In this document: positions 9,514-18,288 of the stretch, piece by piece
Numbering within the stretch: the first letter of the stretch is position 1
Layout: every line of letters begins with the position of its first letter
Assembly (NCBI GenBank): GCA_963846775.1
Contig: CAWJXB010000002.1
Coordinates: 91,635 to 155,634, forward strand
Length of the DNA: 64,000 bases
Direction: 5' to 3'
DNA from: CAVYXA01 sp963846775
GTDB lineage: Bacteria > Verrucomicrobiota > Verrucomicrobiia > Chthoniobacterales > UBA10450
Made by a program: the position numbers and the translations under genes
The notes under the pieces: model-generated
The model's input: the letters and a program-made list of their open reading frames with translations, nothing else
What the model was told of the DNA's origin: nothing
Database searches by the model: none

Positions 9514-9569
9514 GGGCGTTTGTGTCAAACGCCGAACTGAAACAGGCGCTTGGCACAAGCGCCTCTACA
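9509..9569. repeat. REPIN-like double hairpin between two genes
   Basis: Two adjacent hairpins: GGCGTTT/AAACGCC (9515-9533) and AGGCGCTT/AAGCGCCT (9544-9564). The outer 16 bp (9509-9524 and 9554-9569) are also inverted repeats matching at 14 of 16 positions, so the whole 61 bp folds as one unit. The left arm contains the TAG stop of the glycosyltransferase. This arrangement is typical of REP doublets; no transposase is seen nearby. Confidence 0.7.
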
Positions 9570-9591
9570 GCTCTAGGATCGGGCAGTCTTT

Positions 9592-11145
9592 ATGAGCAAA
9601 TCGAAAGCACTCTTTGCCGGATTATTGGCAGGACTCGTTGCCACAGTCGCCATGACGGCCACAATGTTGTTGCTCGCGCGGTTTGGTGTCGCCACCCCGC
9701 TCTTCATCATTGGCGATCGGCTCTCGGTTTTTATTCCGCCGGGGCCGTTTTTGTCGATCATGGGGAAGGTCGGCGGTTATAATCATCTCAAGCAGCTCGG
9801 GATAGGATCGACCATAGCGGGCCAGCTTTTGGTGGGCGCGATTGCCGGTGCGATTTACGGCTTGGTCCTGCGACGCAGCCCAAGGCAGAGCGTGACGAAG
9901 TGGACCATGTCGATCTTTGTCGCCTTGCCGATCATTCTGGTTGCCGTCGCGCTCTGGCCGGTGCTTGGAACGAGTTATCGCGGGTTTCCAATCGATGTGG
10001 CGCGAATCGCCACACTGCTGGGATTTTTTGTTTGCGTGCTCGTTTTTGAGCGGGTCCTCGTTCTTGGCTTTCGGTTTTTGGCGCGGCCGCAGTCAACTCG
10101 CCCGGCGACAGAGGAATTCACGCCGGCGATGGGGCGCCGGGCGTTTGTCTTGAGCGCGCTTGGCCTTGTCATGGCCGGCGGCGGCGTCGCGCTCGCGAGA
10201 AAACTCTGGCGCGTTGCCACGTTCAGTTACGACGGCACTCAGTATAAAGGCCGGATTGTTCAGCCGATCACGCCTAACGAACTTTTTTATTGCGTCACCA
10301 AGAACGTTGTCGATCCAAGGGTCGATGCCAATCTTTGGCACCTTGAAGTTACCGGCCTCGTGCAAAAGCGCCCGACGTGGCGGTTCCAGGATTTGATTGC
10401 GCTGCCGGCGATCGAGCAGGAAACGACATTGATGTGCATTAGCAACGGGCTCGATGCCGGCCTGATTAGCAATGCCCGCTGGAAAGGCTTGCCCCTTCGC
10501 GATTTTCTCGCAGCGGCCGGGCCGTTGTCGAACGCGGCCCGCGTCCGGCTCTACGGTGTCGACAATTACAACGACACCATCCCGCTGGAGAAAGCAATGG
10601 CGCCGACGACCCTGCTTGTGTACGAGATGAACGGGCAACCATTGCCGGATCGCCACGGTTATCCGTTGCGCGCGATCGTGCCCGGCTACTTTGGCGAGAA
10701 ACATGTGAAATGGCTCACGCGGATCGAGCTGGCCGGCGCGGACGCGAAAGGGTTTTACGAAACCCAAGGCTGGGGCCCGGATTTCATCGTGCCGACGCGG
10801 TCGAGGATCGACGTGCCCGACCACCAGGCGCGATTCGCGATCCGCGATTTGCGTGAACCGATCGAAGTTCGCGGTATCGCCTATGGCGGCGACCGCGGCA
10901 TCACGCGCATGGAAGTCAGTTTTGATGACGAGAAAACATGGAGCGACGCGGAGATTTACTACAGCGGCGGGAAAATGGCGTGGTCGCTCTGGAAGACAAG
11001 CTGGATGCCGCAAGCACCGGGCGATCACGTCCTGGTCGCGCGCGCGACCGATGGCGAGGGCGACGTTCAGGAGTGGGAAGAAGATCGTGGCTGGTTTTCC
11101 GGCGCGACCGGTCTGCACAAGATTCTCGTGCACGTGACCGCCTAG
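9592..11145 (+). CDS. membrane-anchored molybdopterin-dependent oxidoreductase, sulfite-oxidase fold
   Basis: A 517-residue fusion. Residues ~1-165 hold four or five TM helices (LFAGLLAGLVATVAMTATML near the start). A further hydrophobic segment (FVLSALGLVMAGGGVALAR) precedes the catalytic part at ~215-410. There LMCISNGLDAGLISNARWKG carries the conserved Cys that ligates Mo, and RHGYPLRAIVPGYFG and KWLTRIEL are also typical. The C-terminal ~100 residues match the Mo-co dimerisation domain (IEVRGIAYGGDRGITRMEVS). Members oxidise sulfite or reduce oxidised methionine; which applies is unknown. A membrane domain at the N-terminus implies electron exchange with the membrane. No cytochrome partner lies alongside. 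Confidence 0.87.
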   Translation: MSKSKALFAGLLAGLVATVAMTATMLLLARFGVATPLFIIGDRLSVFIPPGPFLSIMGKVGGYNHLKQLGIGSTIAGQLLVGAIAGAIYGLVLRRSPRQSVTKWTMSIFVALPIILVAVALWPVLGTSYRGFPIDVARIATLLGFFVCVLVFERVLVLGFRFLARPQSTRPATEEFTPAMGRRAFVLSALGLVMAGGGVALARKLWRVATFSYDGTQYKGRIVQPITPNELFYCVTKNVVDPRVDANLWHLEVTGLVQKRPTWRFQDLIALPAIEQETTLMCISNGLDAGLISNARWKGLPLRDFLAAAGPLSNAARVRLYGVDNYNDTIPLEKAMAPTTLLVYEMNGQPLPDRHGYPLRAIVPGYFGEKHVKWLTRIELAGADAKGFYETQGWGPDFIVPTRSRIDVPDHQARFAIRDLREPIEVRGIAYGGDRGITRMEVSFDDEKTWSDAEIYYSGGKMAWSLWKTSWMPQAPGDHVLVARATDGEGDVQEWEEDRGWFSGATGLHKILVHVTA

Positions 11146-11312
11146 AGTCTTGGGGTGGGCCGCGCAGCGACTAAATTTTGGCCTTCGGCGTTACCTCGGC
11201 CTCGTCCGGCGGGGCGCAAGCGAGATGCCTAGCGCCACCTTCGTGCGTTTGATCATTTCAGGGCACTAACTTGTTTTGCGGTCTTGTAAGGTAAGATTCG
11301 CAGCCAAATTGC

Positions 11313-11351
11313 GCCGGCATAGCTCAGCTGGTAGAGCAGCTGATTTGTAAT
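11313..11351 (+). pseudogene. orphan 5' half of tRNA-Thr: left boundary of the island, ancestral copy
   Basis: 39 bp identical, except C for T at tRNA position 16, to the first half of the complete tRNA-Thr at 25625. It ends one base past the anticodon loop (TTTGTAA) and is followed by unrelated DNA. Its upstream sequence differs from that before the other two copies, and a promoter-like TTGTTT...TAAGAT precedes it at 11271-11297. I infer this is the original chromosomal 5' half left by integration. Confidence 0.8.
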
Positions 11352-11637
11352 TGCCCTAACGGATCTTGCGCTGTTTTTCGCCGTGTTGTACAGCCCGCTG
11401 ACGCTAGGTGATTCAGCCATTCATCGTTCGCGCTATGTTGTGCAGAATTGCGTTGTCTTGCAGCCAAAGATTGTCAGACCGTAGAAAACGACAGTGAACA
11501 TTTAGCCTCCGTGCTCGCGCGCGCGTGGAGTCGTCTTAAGCCTCGCATTAGAATCGAGATTTTCTCTCGACTAACGGCTGCAGACTTGATCTGATCAGGG
11601 CTCGGAGCGGATGCCTCCGCTCAAGCCCAGGAACTCT
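11352..11637. other. non-coding start of island unit 1
   Basis: No credible reading frame and no recognised RNA. It runs from the tRNA fragment to the kelch-gene start; an AGGA at 11630-11633 is the likely ribosome site of that gene. Confidence 0.5.
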
Positions 11638-13281
11638 ATGAAAAAACAACAGAAACATTCCACCGGCGCTTGGACGCTCCAGATCACTCTCACAACGGCG
11701 CTGATCTCGATCTCGGCAATCTTGCTAGCCTCCAGTTTTAAGGCTTCTCCGCAACCGTCGGATCTGTATGAAAGCCCCGATAGCGGCGCTCCACATCCGC
11801 TCTCCCAGTTTGCAGGCCTTGGAACAGTCTTGGTATCGCCGTGGACACGCACAACGAATAATCCTCCGGTTAACCTTGGCACGACACTCCTGCTTACTGA
11901 CGGCACGGTCATCGCCCACGAGGAGAACGACCAAAACAACAACGTAGCGACCAGGGCTTGGTACAAGCTCACGCCGGACATTAACGGCAGTTACATAAAT
12001 GGAACTTGGTCACAAATCGCTTCATTGCCCGTTGGGTATGGACCTCTCTTTTTCGGATCTGCTGTGTTGCCTGACGGTCGCGTAGTTGTCGAGGGCGGTG
12101 AATACAACCAATATGGATCCGGCTTCACCCGCCTGGGAGCGATTTACGACCCAGTGGCCGATACGTGGACCAGTGTAACTGCTCCTACCGGCTGGAACAA
12201 TATCGGTGATGCCTCAACGGCAGTGTTGAGCTCCGGGCAGTTAATGCTGGCCAACACGGTCACCGTGCAGGCGGCGCTTTTCAACCCGGCGAGTTTGACG
12301 TGGACGGCGACCGGCTCCGGCAAGTTTGATATCAATGACGAAGAAGGATGGACCCTGCTTCCAAACGGAAAAGTCCTAACCGTCAACGCGTATGTCCAAC
12401 ATTACCAATCCAGTGGAATGAATTACGAACTTTACGATCCCGTCACCGGGACATGGTCCGTTGCGGGCACCACACCGGTCCAACTGTGGGACTCAGCTGC
12501 TAATTGCGGTGGACAGAGCCAAGCCTCCTTCGAAGTAGGTCCTGCTCTTTTGCTTCCCAACGGCACGGTTTTCGCAACGGGAGCGAATAGTTGCGGGGCG
12601 GGCCACACTGCAATTTACCATACCAACTCGGGCACTTGGACCGCCGGTCCAGACTTTCCTGGCAACCTCGACATCGCCGACGGCCCTGCAGCGCTGGAGC
12701 CGAACGGAAAGATGCTCATGATGACGAGCCCGTTGATTTTCAATGCGGGGGCTGTCTTCTTCGAATGGGATGGCAACACGTTGACTCAGGTGCCAGGCCC
12801 ACCGAACGCACCCAATGTTTCATCGTTCCAAGGACATCTGCTGGTGCTTCCAACCGGCCAGATCATGTATACCGATTACACCAACGACGTCGAAATCTTC
12901 ACCCCCATAGGAGGCAACTACGACTGGGTGCCCTCGGCGTCCTTTCCGTACCCAACAGACTCGAATCGCTCGCAGCCCGTACTTCTCCGCGGACATATTT
13001 ACCTAATGGTTGGCCTCAAGCTTAATGGCTTGTCGCAGGCGACCGCCTATGGTGATGATCTTCAAAACGCGACTAACTATCCAATCGTACGGCTTACCAA
13101 TGTCGCCACCGGCCATGTCTTTTATTGCCGAACGCATGATCATAGCACAATGGCGGTTGGTTACACCGGCCAGGTGACAACCCAGGTGGACATACCGGCC
13201 AACATAGAAACAGGTCCGAGTAGATTCGAAGTAGTAGCCAATGGCATTCCGTCAGTGCCGTACACTCTTCAAGTCCGATAG
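11638..13281 (+). CDS. secreted kelch / galactose-oxidase-like beta-propeller protein
   Basis: About 547 residues. The ATG at 11638 is preferred over 11611 because AGGA lies about 5 nt upstream and a clean export signal follows: basic MKKQQKHSTG, then a hydrophobic run through LTTALISISAILLAS. The body consists of kelch-type blades, each with a LPDGxVxxxGG or LPNGKVLTVN-like strand and a (Y/F)DPVTGTW-like strand; about seven can be traced. The last ~100 residues (HSTMAVGYTGQVTTQVDIP and on) match the Ig-like DUF1929 domain closing galactose-oxidase-like proteins. The Tyr-Cys copper site was not identified, so oxidase activity is not claimed. It is the only intact gene of island unit 1. Confidence 0.82.
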   Translation: MKKQQKHSTGAWTLQITLTTALISISAILLASSFKASPQPSDLYESPDSGAPHPLSQFAGLGTVLVSPWTRTTNNPPVNLGTTLLLTDGTVIAHEENDQNNNVATRAWYKLTPDINGSYINGTWSQIASLPVGYGPLFFGSAVLPDGRVVVEGGEYNQYGSGFTRLGAIYDPVADTWTSVTAPTGWNNIGDASTAVLSSGQLMLANTVTVQAALFNPASLTWTATGSGKFDINDEEGWTLLPNGKVLTVNAYVQHYQSSGMNYELYDPVTGTWSVAGTTPVQLWDSAANCGGQSQASFEVGPALLLPNGTVFATGANSCGAGHTAIYHTNSGTWTAGPDFPGNLDIADGPAALEPNGKMLMMTSPLIFNAGAVFFEWDGNTLTQVPGPPNAPNVSSFQGHLLVLPTGQIMYTDYTNDVEIFTPIGGNYDWVPSASFPYPTDSNRSQPVLLRGHIYLMVGLKLNGLSQATAYGDDLQNATNYPIVRLTNVATGHVFYCRTHDHSTMAVGYTGQVTTQVDIPANIETGPSRFEVVANGIPSVPYTLQVR

Positions 13282-13614
13282 GTGACGCAAATACAATATT
13301 GCCTCGCGAACTACCAGAATATGTGCCGGACAGTGCGTACCTGACGCGATTCTGCACGGCAGTTGTCTGGCAAACCTTTTCGTCCGACGCGCTCACACAC
13401 GCTCTCCCATCGGTCCAGCCATCGCTCGAACGAATGTGGTTGCCGCTCCAAGCCCGCAGCCGAAACGTCATTGCAGAAGCGTTAAAACGATGCGAATTAG
13501 CCCGCGTGCGGTGCCGCCGAGCCCAAACTAGCGTCTCAAATGGCTTCCAACCGAGCCGTATAGAAAAGGCGTATAGAAAGCGATTCGCGGACGCCGCAGA
13601 AAAGGCTATTTTCT
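13282..13614. other. end of island unit 1, no supported gene
   Basis: A 363-bp plus frame (13299-13661) crosses it but ends inside the tRNA fragment and shows no family signature. A minus frame covering it continues antisense into the kelch gene. I see nothing reliable except the last bases, which belong to the attachment repeat. Confidence 0.5.
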
Positions 13615-13663
13615 CTCGTAAATGCCGGCATAGCTCAGTTGGTAGAGCAGCTGATTTGTAATC
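13615..13663 (+). pseudogene. second orphan tRNA-Thr 5' half, junction of two island units
   Basis: 49 bp (nine bases of upstream flank plus 40 of tRNA from 13624) identical to 25616-25664 at the right end of the island. Because the identity extends upstream of the tRNA, both copies probably derive from incoming elements that carried their own 5' half. It stops two bases beyond the anticodon loop and continues with unrelated sequence. Confidence 0.82.
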
Positions 13664-13731
13664 GAGAAATGGCGGTTTTGCTATCGTTAGCCATCTGACT
13701 CTACTTCTTTCAAACGAGGCACTTACGATAC

Positions 13732-14445
13732 TTACCCTGGTCGTAGCGAATCCAAGTTCTGCGTTTTTGTCCACAGGAAGCCTGTCCCCCAGGGACTGAG
13801 CAAATACTTGTAGCCCGCGCAGACGATAAAATCGGCGCCCAGACTGCGCACGTCATCGGTATGGCACCGCAAGATTGACTTACGTCGAGAACCAACAAGG
13901 TTCCATTGCTCTTGCACGCCACGGCAAGCGATGACGCGTCGAGCAGGTCGATCGGTATCGAATCGCACGTGACTCACCGAAACGACTCGGGTGCTCGGGG
14001 CGTCATTGCTGCGACCAGATCATCCGGACTGTATAAACTGACCTTGCGGGACTGCTGATCCGCACCTTAATACCTTCGCGCGCCTCCATCGGCTTCCACG
14101 TTGCGTACTGCACGGAAACTCGCCGCGCGCGATGATCACCTCATCACCAGCAGACCACTTAAGTGCGTAGGCTATAGCCGCGAGGCCCGCTCCCGCTCCG
14201 CTCGTCAGAGCGACTTCATCTGGGCTCGCCCCAATCAAGGTCGCCAACGTCTGACGCAAACTCGCGGCAACGGAGAAAAAGGACAGGTCATCGACGATGT
14301 GCGGGCGCATTTTTGCGGCAACAGATAGCTGCACGGCATTGAGCGCCACGCGAGGGATCGCCGCGTGCGCCGCGAAGTTCAAGTACGTGACATCATCGAT
14401 TGGAAACCATTCATTTTTCCAGTCAATCGACTGCTTTAGAGTCAT
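13732..14445 (-). pseudogene. class V aminotransferase (cysteine desulfurase/epimerase-like), frameshifted and truncated
   Basis: The N-terminal frame (from ATG 14445) has DVTYLNFAAHAAIPRVAL and ASPDEVALTSGAGAGLAAIA, the PLP-phosphate site. The frame is lost near 14080 and resumes in two other frames with VSHVRFDTDR, LLVLDVSQSCGAIP and ADFIVCAGYKYLLSPWGTGF, the last containing the Schiff-base Lys. The C-terminal third of the usual ~380 residues is missing. At least two frameshifts make a working product unlikely. Confidence 0.75.
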
Positions 14446-14901
14446 ATTCCGCTCAGTGTACTCGGGGTCAAAAGGGGATATCCGGTGTCAGGCCGACAAA
14501 CTATTATGCGGTTGTCTCAATCTCCGAGCGTGTGGGTTGACGCCTTTATTGAACTCAAATACATCGAGGAAAGGCCGATGGCCGGGTCACTATGGCTAAC
14601 AGCCTGAGTCGGTTACGGGTCTATGGATAGATAGGAACAAGTTGCTTGTTCGAACGGCGTTACGACCATTCTTGGTGGAACCGCTGGTTGCGCGATTGCG
14701 CTTACGGCCAAGCCGATCCCGCAATGAGAGAAGTTATGGTGAGGAGGCGGAGGTGCATGTGTTTTTATCTTCGAGTAACTTATACGCAAGAAGTCTGCTG
14801 GCGGATGATAACGAGATACGCCATGCGAGCTCTATAGATATTGGCGCGCGCTCTTTGAACACGTATAACAATTTCATTTTAAAATAATTTCACGAATCAA
14901 T
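14446..14901. other. intergenic stretch with no supported feature
   Basis: Short frames of 60-100 codons exist on the plus strand but none has a domain signature. Composition becomes AT-richer toward 14870-14900. I see no hairpin or RNA gene. Confidence 0.4.
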
Positions 14902-15382
14902 TCAATGCCCAGAACTTTTCTGTATGTCACTCCGTTCCACTCTTTTCTTGTTCTGAAACTCAGTGCTACCGATTACATTCCTGGCCACATATTCTTGCTC
15001 GACGCCTTTATCGCGATGTTAACACCATAAGCCGCCATGTTTTTAAAAGTGAGATATAGAGAAATATATTGGGCTGATCCGGTGATTTTGGATTGGCCTG
15101 GAAGACCTTGTAATCGATGATTAGCCCAGCTTTCTTCATGGCTTCCATGGTCGGCTTCCATGTCGAATTTAGCCAATCGATGTATTCTGGAAAATGCCCG
15201 TATTCAACTTGTATGTAGTTCACCTCAGTGACCGGGCCATCAGTATACTGGCGGTCATTCTGGGCAAGTGCATCCCGGGTAAGTGTATCTTGGGCACGTG
15301 CATTAAGCGAAAGTGAGGAAGCTGCTAGACACATGGATAAGATAATAGTCTTAATAATTTTCTTTTCTTCTGTTGTGTACAT
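14902..15382 (-). pseudogene. small exported protein, at least two frameshifts
   Basis: From ATG 15382: a hydrophobic signal (IIKTIILSMCLAASSLSLNA) then TDGPVTEVNYIQVEYGHFPE, WLNSTWKPTMEAMKKAGLII and NPKSPDQPN. The frame shifts near 15060 to YLTFKNMAAYGVNI and again near 15020 to DKGVEQEYVARNVIG, STEFQNKKRVE, and a stop at 14902. Put together these give a ~160-residue secreted protein of a type I associate with Acidobacteriota and other soil bacteria; function unknown. A longer start at 15436 is possible. Confidence 0.7.
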
Positions 15383-15456
15383 GTCTCGGGCTAACACTAG
15401 GATTAACCTGACCTGTCCCGAGTGTTTCCTGACCATGTTTATGCAAAGCGAAAATT

Positions 15457-15508
15457 CTACAAGTTCATTATTAGCACGATCATATTGCCGTTTCCGCACG
15501 ATTCTGAG
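15457..15508 (-). promoter_or_regulatory. shared promoter-like module, copy A
   Basis: Read on the minus strand it has CAGAATCGTGC, about 14 nt, then GATCGTGCTAATAATGAAC. The same order occurs upstream of two other minus-strand island genes (19297-19350 and 24049-24104). It sits about 75 nt before the ATG at 15382. Function as a promoter or operator is inferred from position. Confidence 0.55.
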
Positions 15509-15536
15509 ATTTGCCCCGAGGGCGTGCAAGATACAG

Positions 15537-16056
15537 CCTCCAGGCATAAGCGCCCGGGCCCGTGTCCTTATCGAGCAGATGCTTAGCGACGGGCAGTTGG
15601 TTGATCCGAAGCAAAAAAATGCGTGTGCCACCTGGCGACGGCGAGCTTCTCTTTCATTACATCGCTCTGAGCTTTGTGGCGCCTGAAATGGTCCGATTTA
15701 GCGTGAAAACGCAAGGTCCGATAGCAACTGAATCGATGCAGGAAAGCAAAGATTCACCGCTATACGAATCTACCGCCCCGGCTTATACCTTCCGAGTAAT
15801 GGCCTGTAACAACGCCGGCGTCTGGAATGAATCTGGCGCTGCGTTTGAACTAGCCCTTTTGCCTCATTTTTACGAGACGATGTGGTTCTATGTCACCGCG
15901 ACGCTTGGAATAGCGAGCACGGCCGCCGTGATCACGCCACCAATAGCGTTGTGTAGAGTTGGCGGGAGATATTGGCGTAGAAAGGTAACGCGCGATGAGA
16001 CTATCGAGACGCAAGACCAGCGCCCGCGCCCGGGAGCGCGCGTGGCTGCAAGTTGA
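15537..16056 (+). pseudogene. fragment of a two-component sensor: Y_Y_Y domain and TM
   Basis: Two frames join at a run of seven A (15614-15620). The first encodes RVLIEQMLSDGQLVDP. The second encodes RVPPGDGELLFHYIALSFVA, YTFRVMACNNAGVWNESG and ALLPHFYETMWFYVTATLGI, the end of the Y_Y_Y domain plus TM helix of ligand-binding-sensor histidine kinases. The preceding propeller and following kinase domains are absent. Confidence 0.75.
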
Positions 16057-16067
16057 AGGTTGTAGCT
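16040..16067 (+). repeat. 28-bp dispersed repeat, copy 1
   Basis: The sequence beginning GCGTGGCTGCAAGTTGAAGG recurs at 20524-20551 with one mismatch. It marks duplicated debris inside island unit 2; origin unknown. Confidence 0.6.
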
Positions 16068-16164
16068 CCACTGCGGGCGATTCAGGGAAGATCCGTAAGG
16101 TCGGCTCCGCTGGTCGGGATCGCACAAAGCGTCTCATACAGGCCTAACTGGAGACGGAGCTGAG

Positions 16165-16235
16165 CCACCGCTGGCGACGGCGAGCATGGCAAACATCGAG
16201 AAGTGCTTCATAAAGCTAAAGCAACTTATCACAAC
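16165..16235 (-). repeat. degenerate ~70-bp repeat, copy 1
   Basis: Resembles 17466-17535 over about 70 bp by eye (shared blocks GTGGCAAACA / ATGGCAAACA and ACAACGGCC / ACGACGGCC). On the minus strand both could encode related short peptides (MKHFSMFAMLAVASGG and MQHSFVFATLSAPSGG). It may be the remnant of a duplicated coding exon. Confidence 0.45.
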
Positions 16236-16737
16236 GGCCAGCGGTTGACTCCAGTGATTGGTTAGATCGGATTGGGTGCAACAGTTCATGCATGTTGAAT
16301 AATTTCCAATGGTCATTGCTGCATAGCCGGAAAATCATTAGGTACCTGTCCACGAAAATGCTGCTTCTGTCCTGTTGCTCTATTCGTCAGGGTCTCTTCA
16401 TACTCGCCTGAGTTATAAGCCAGACCCGCCGACACTTCGAGATTGCGGCTTCTATCTCTAGATTGGTATCAAAAATCATCACAATTTTCTGATACAGTTC
16501 ACGGATAGACTCGATTCCCTCGATTCGGTCACCGCTTGGCTGCAGGAATGCTGCATCCGAGGCATAGAAGTCTACCGCCGCGCCAACATCCTTGGATTTG
16601 AACGCCGCCAGCCAACTATCTCTGGCTTCGGCTATCCGGCCAGTTGCTTCCGAGCTATTAGAAGAGGCGGCAATCGCGTTAGTAAACCCGAAGAAGCAGA
16701 AGAGAAGGGCGAGTATCGAATTGACACTGCTTGGCAT
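16216..16737 (-). pseudogene. DUF4440/SnoaL-like (NTF2-fold) exported protein, frameshifted
   Basis: ATG 16737 starts a signal peptide (MPSSVNSILALLFCFFGFTN) and the NTF2-like domain: RDSWLAAFKSKDVGAAVDFY and SDAAFLQPSGDRIEGIESIR. After TNLEIE the frame moves to EVSAGLAYNSGEYEETLTNR, then to YLMIFRLCSNDHWKLFN and a stop at 16216. Together these rebuild a full ~150-residue domain across three frames. SgcJ/EcaC-type members bind small molecules; no activity can be assumed here. Confidence 0.75.
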
Positions 16738-16849
16738 ATGGGTGTCGAGGTCTAACGAGAAAGAGATAAGACACGGCAGGGTGTGGTGGCAAACACACTG
16801 AACGCATTTCCAGATGGGGCCGTTGGCTTCATCGACTGGTGAGATCCAC

Positions 16850-17187
16850 CTAAGCAGAATCGCTTTTTTCTTCGACGTTAAAAACAAGGCCATACGGATC
16901 TCGGATGTAGCAGCGTGGAATCGCCGGGTTTTCTTCTACCACCGTATAACCAGCGGCGAGCAATTGACTTTTCGCAGTCTGCGTGTCGGCCACAAGAAAC
17001 TGGAAGACGGTCCTGGCAGATTTCCTCCTCAACGTAAAAGGCAGAATGCACCGGTCTCAAAGCCCATTAGAATCGAACTTCGGTGCAACACGGCGAAACC
17101 CATCGTGGTCTGATAGAATTCGATGGTCTTCGTCCAATTGTCGGTCTGGACAATGACATCGCGTGAAGATCGAAATGCTTTTTTCAT
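16850..17187 (-). pseudogene. VOC-family (glyoxalase/bleomycin-resistance fold) protein, frameshifted
   Basis: ATG 17187 begins MKKAFRSSRDVIVQTDNW then TIEFYQTTMGFAVLHR and GFETGAFCL, the first beta-alpha-beta module. After one frameshift (~17040) the second module follows: VFQFLVADTQTAKSQLLAAG and CYIRDPYGLVFNVEEK. The metal-site pattern (Asp-Pro-x-Gly, final Glu) is recognisable. Length ~110 residues fits the family. The broken frame means it is probably inactive. Confidence 0.75.
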
Positions 17188-17229
17188 TTGTGTTGATTGT
17201 GGCTTCGCAACGGATCTAAGAGACAAAGC

Positions 17230-17427
17230 TCAGTTATCGCTGACGAAACCGAGAGTGGTTTCATCAAGAACTCTCTCCTTACGCTGGAAGCATCCTCTCG
17301 CCGGTCTTCTCCACCCAGCTGTTGATGAACTGCAGGCCGTCTGGAAGAAGTCGCCGTGAGTGTGGAACCGCTCGTAAACGGCAGACCGTTGACCTGGCGC
17401 AAACGTCTGAATCGCCATATACTTCAT
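17230..17427 (-). pseudogene. DUF3303-like small protein, double frameshift, truncated
   Basis: From ATG 17427: MKYMAIQTFAPGQRSAVYER then a shift to LLPDGLQFINSWVEKTGER and back to CFQRKERVLDETTLG. This order (FxPG, YxRF, PxGLxxxxSWV, CFQ) is the DUF3303 layout. The last ~30 residues of the family are missing. Confidence 0.6.
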
Positions 17428-17465
17428 GGTCACGGGTGGCTGATCGTCTGACGAGAAAAAACTGA

Positions 17466-17535
17466 CCACCGCTGGGCGCGGAGAGCGTGGCAAACACGAA
17501 GGAATGTTGCATCAAACCAAATGGGGTCATGACGA
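17466..17535 (-). repeat. degenerate ~70-bp repeat, copy 2
   Basis: Partner of 16165-16235; see that entry for shared blocks. It lies just upstream of the DUF3303 remnant. Confidence 0.45.
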
Positions 17536-17554
17536 CGGCCACCGGGACTCGGCG

Positions 17555-17858
17555 TTATTGGTGCACCTGCACGGAAACCCATCGCGTTATCTCAGGCATG
17601 GCGTGCCCCGCAATGTGCCGATTTTGTCGGATCGAGGCGAGCGCGCCGTCAAATGGCCGGCGCGCGTTCTCCGGGACACTTCGGGCTTCGTAGGCTTTCA
17701 ATGCAGCCAAGGCGATCTCCAGCATGCGACGAGCCAGCCCAGGGTCCTTCTGCATGCCCTCCGTCGAAATGCCGGCCGCGTTAGGCAGAACCGCGAGTTG
17801 ATTGCCGCCGAACGGTGTCGAACTGAAAACATCGACGATGTGAAATGTGTGAATTCAT
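17555..17858 (-). pseudogene. PhzF-family N-terminal remnant
   Basis: A good ribosome site (ACGGAGG, 17866-17872) precedes ATG 17858. The PhzF N-terminus is readable across a frameshift as HIVDVFSSTPFGGNQLAVLP then NAAGISTEGMQK, after which the expected isomerase sequence is replaced by unrelated codons ending at 17555. PhzF proteins are ~280 residues; only ~35 are left, so this is a deletion remnant. Confidence 0.65.
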
Positions 17859-17882
17859 AGGATTTAACCTCCGTGCGTTGCC

Positions 17883-18264
17883 TCAAGCCTTGACGACGAG
17901 GTCGATCTCAACGCACGCACCGAGTGGCAGAGCGGCAACTCCGATCGTCGTACGGGCGGGGAAGGGTTGAGTGAAATGCTTGGCGTAGATGCCATTGATC
18001 GCGACGTAGTCACTGATGTTCGTGAGATACACACCGGCGCGCGCGACATTATCGAAACTCTTGCCGGCCGCCTTGAGAACCGCCAAGAGATTCTGGAAGA
18101 AGCGCTCTGTCTCGGCCGCAATACCGCCCTCGACCAACTTGCCTTGTGGTCGGGTCTTGACCGACCTGGCCGCTGAAATAGATGAAACCGCCGACTTCGA
18201 TCGGGTGGGAAAACGGGCCGACCGGAGGGGCGAGCTCGGGCGAGGTAATTGCAGTCTTGTTCAT
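17883..18264 (-). pseudogene. RidA-family enamine/imine deaminase, one frameshift
   Basis: N-terminal frame from ATG 18264: ITSPELAPPVGPFSHPIEVG and GFIYFSGQVGQDPTT. A shift near 18130 leads to GGIAAETERFFQNLLAVLKA, GKSFDNVARAGVYLTNI and PFPARTTIGVAALPLGACVE, the last with the conserved Arg and terminal Glu that form the RidA active site. Apart from the shift it is complete (~127 residues). RidA hydrolyses reactive enamine intermediates. It lies 24 nt after the quinone oxidoreductase on the same strand, in a former operon with PhzF. A sequencing error is the main alternative. Confidence 0.78.
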
Positions 18265-18288
18265 AGCAAACTCCTGTGGATACTGGAG

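Noticed and set aside
11638..13281. calling the kelch protein a copper galactose oxidase
   Set aside because: Fold and C-terminal domain fit, but I could not locate the Tyr-Cys and His ligands.
13094..13774. 227-codon minus-strand frame across the second tRNA fragment
   Set aside because: Half of it is antisense to the kelch gene and it crosses the attachment repeat, so it is a chance frame.
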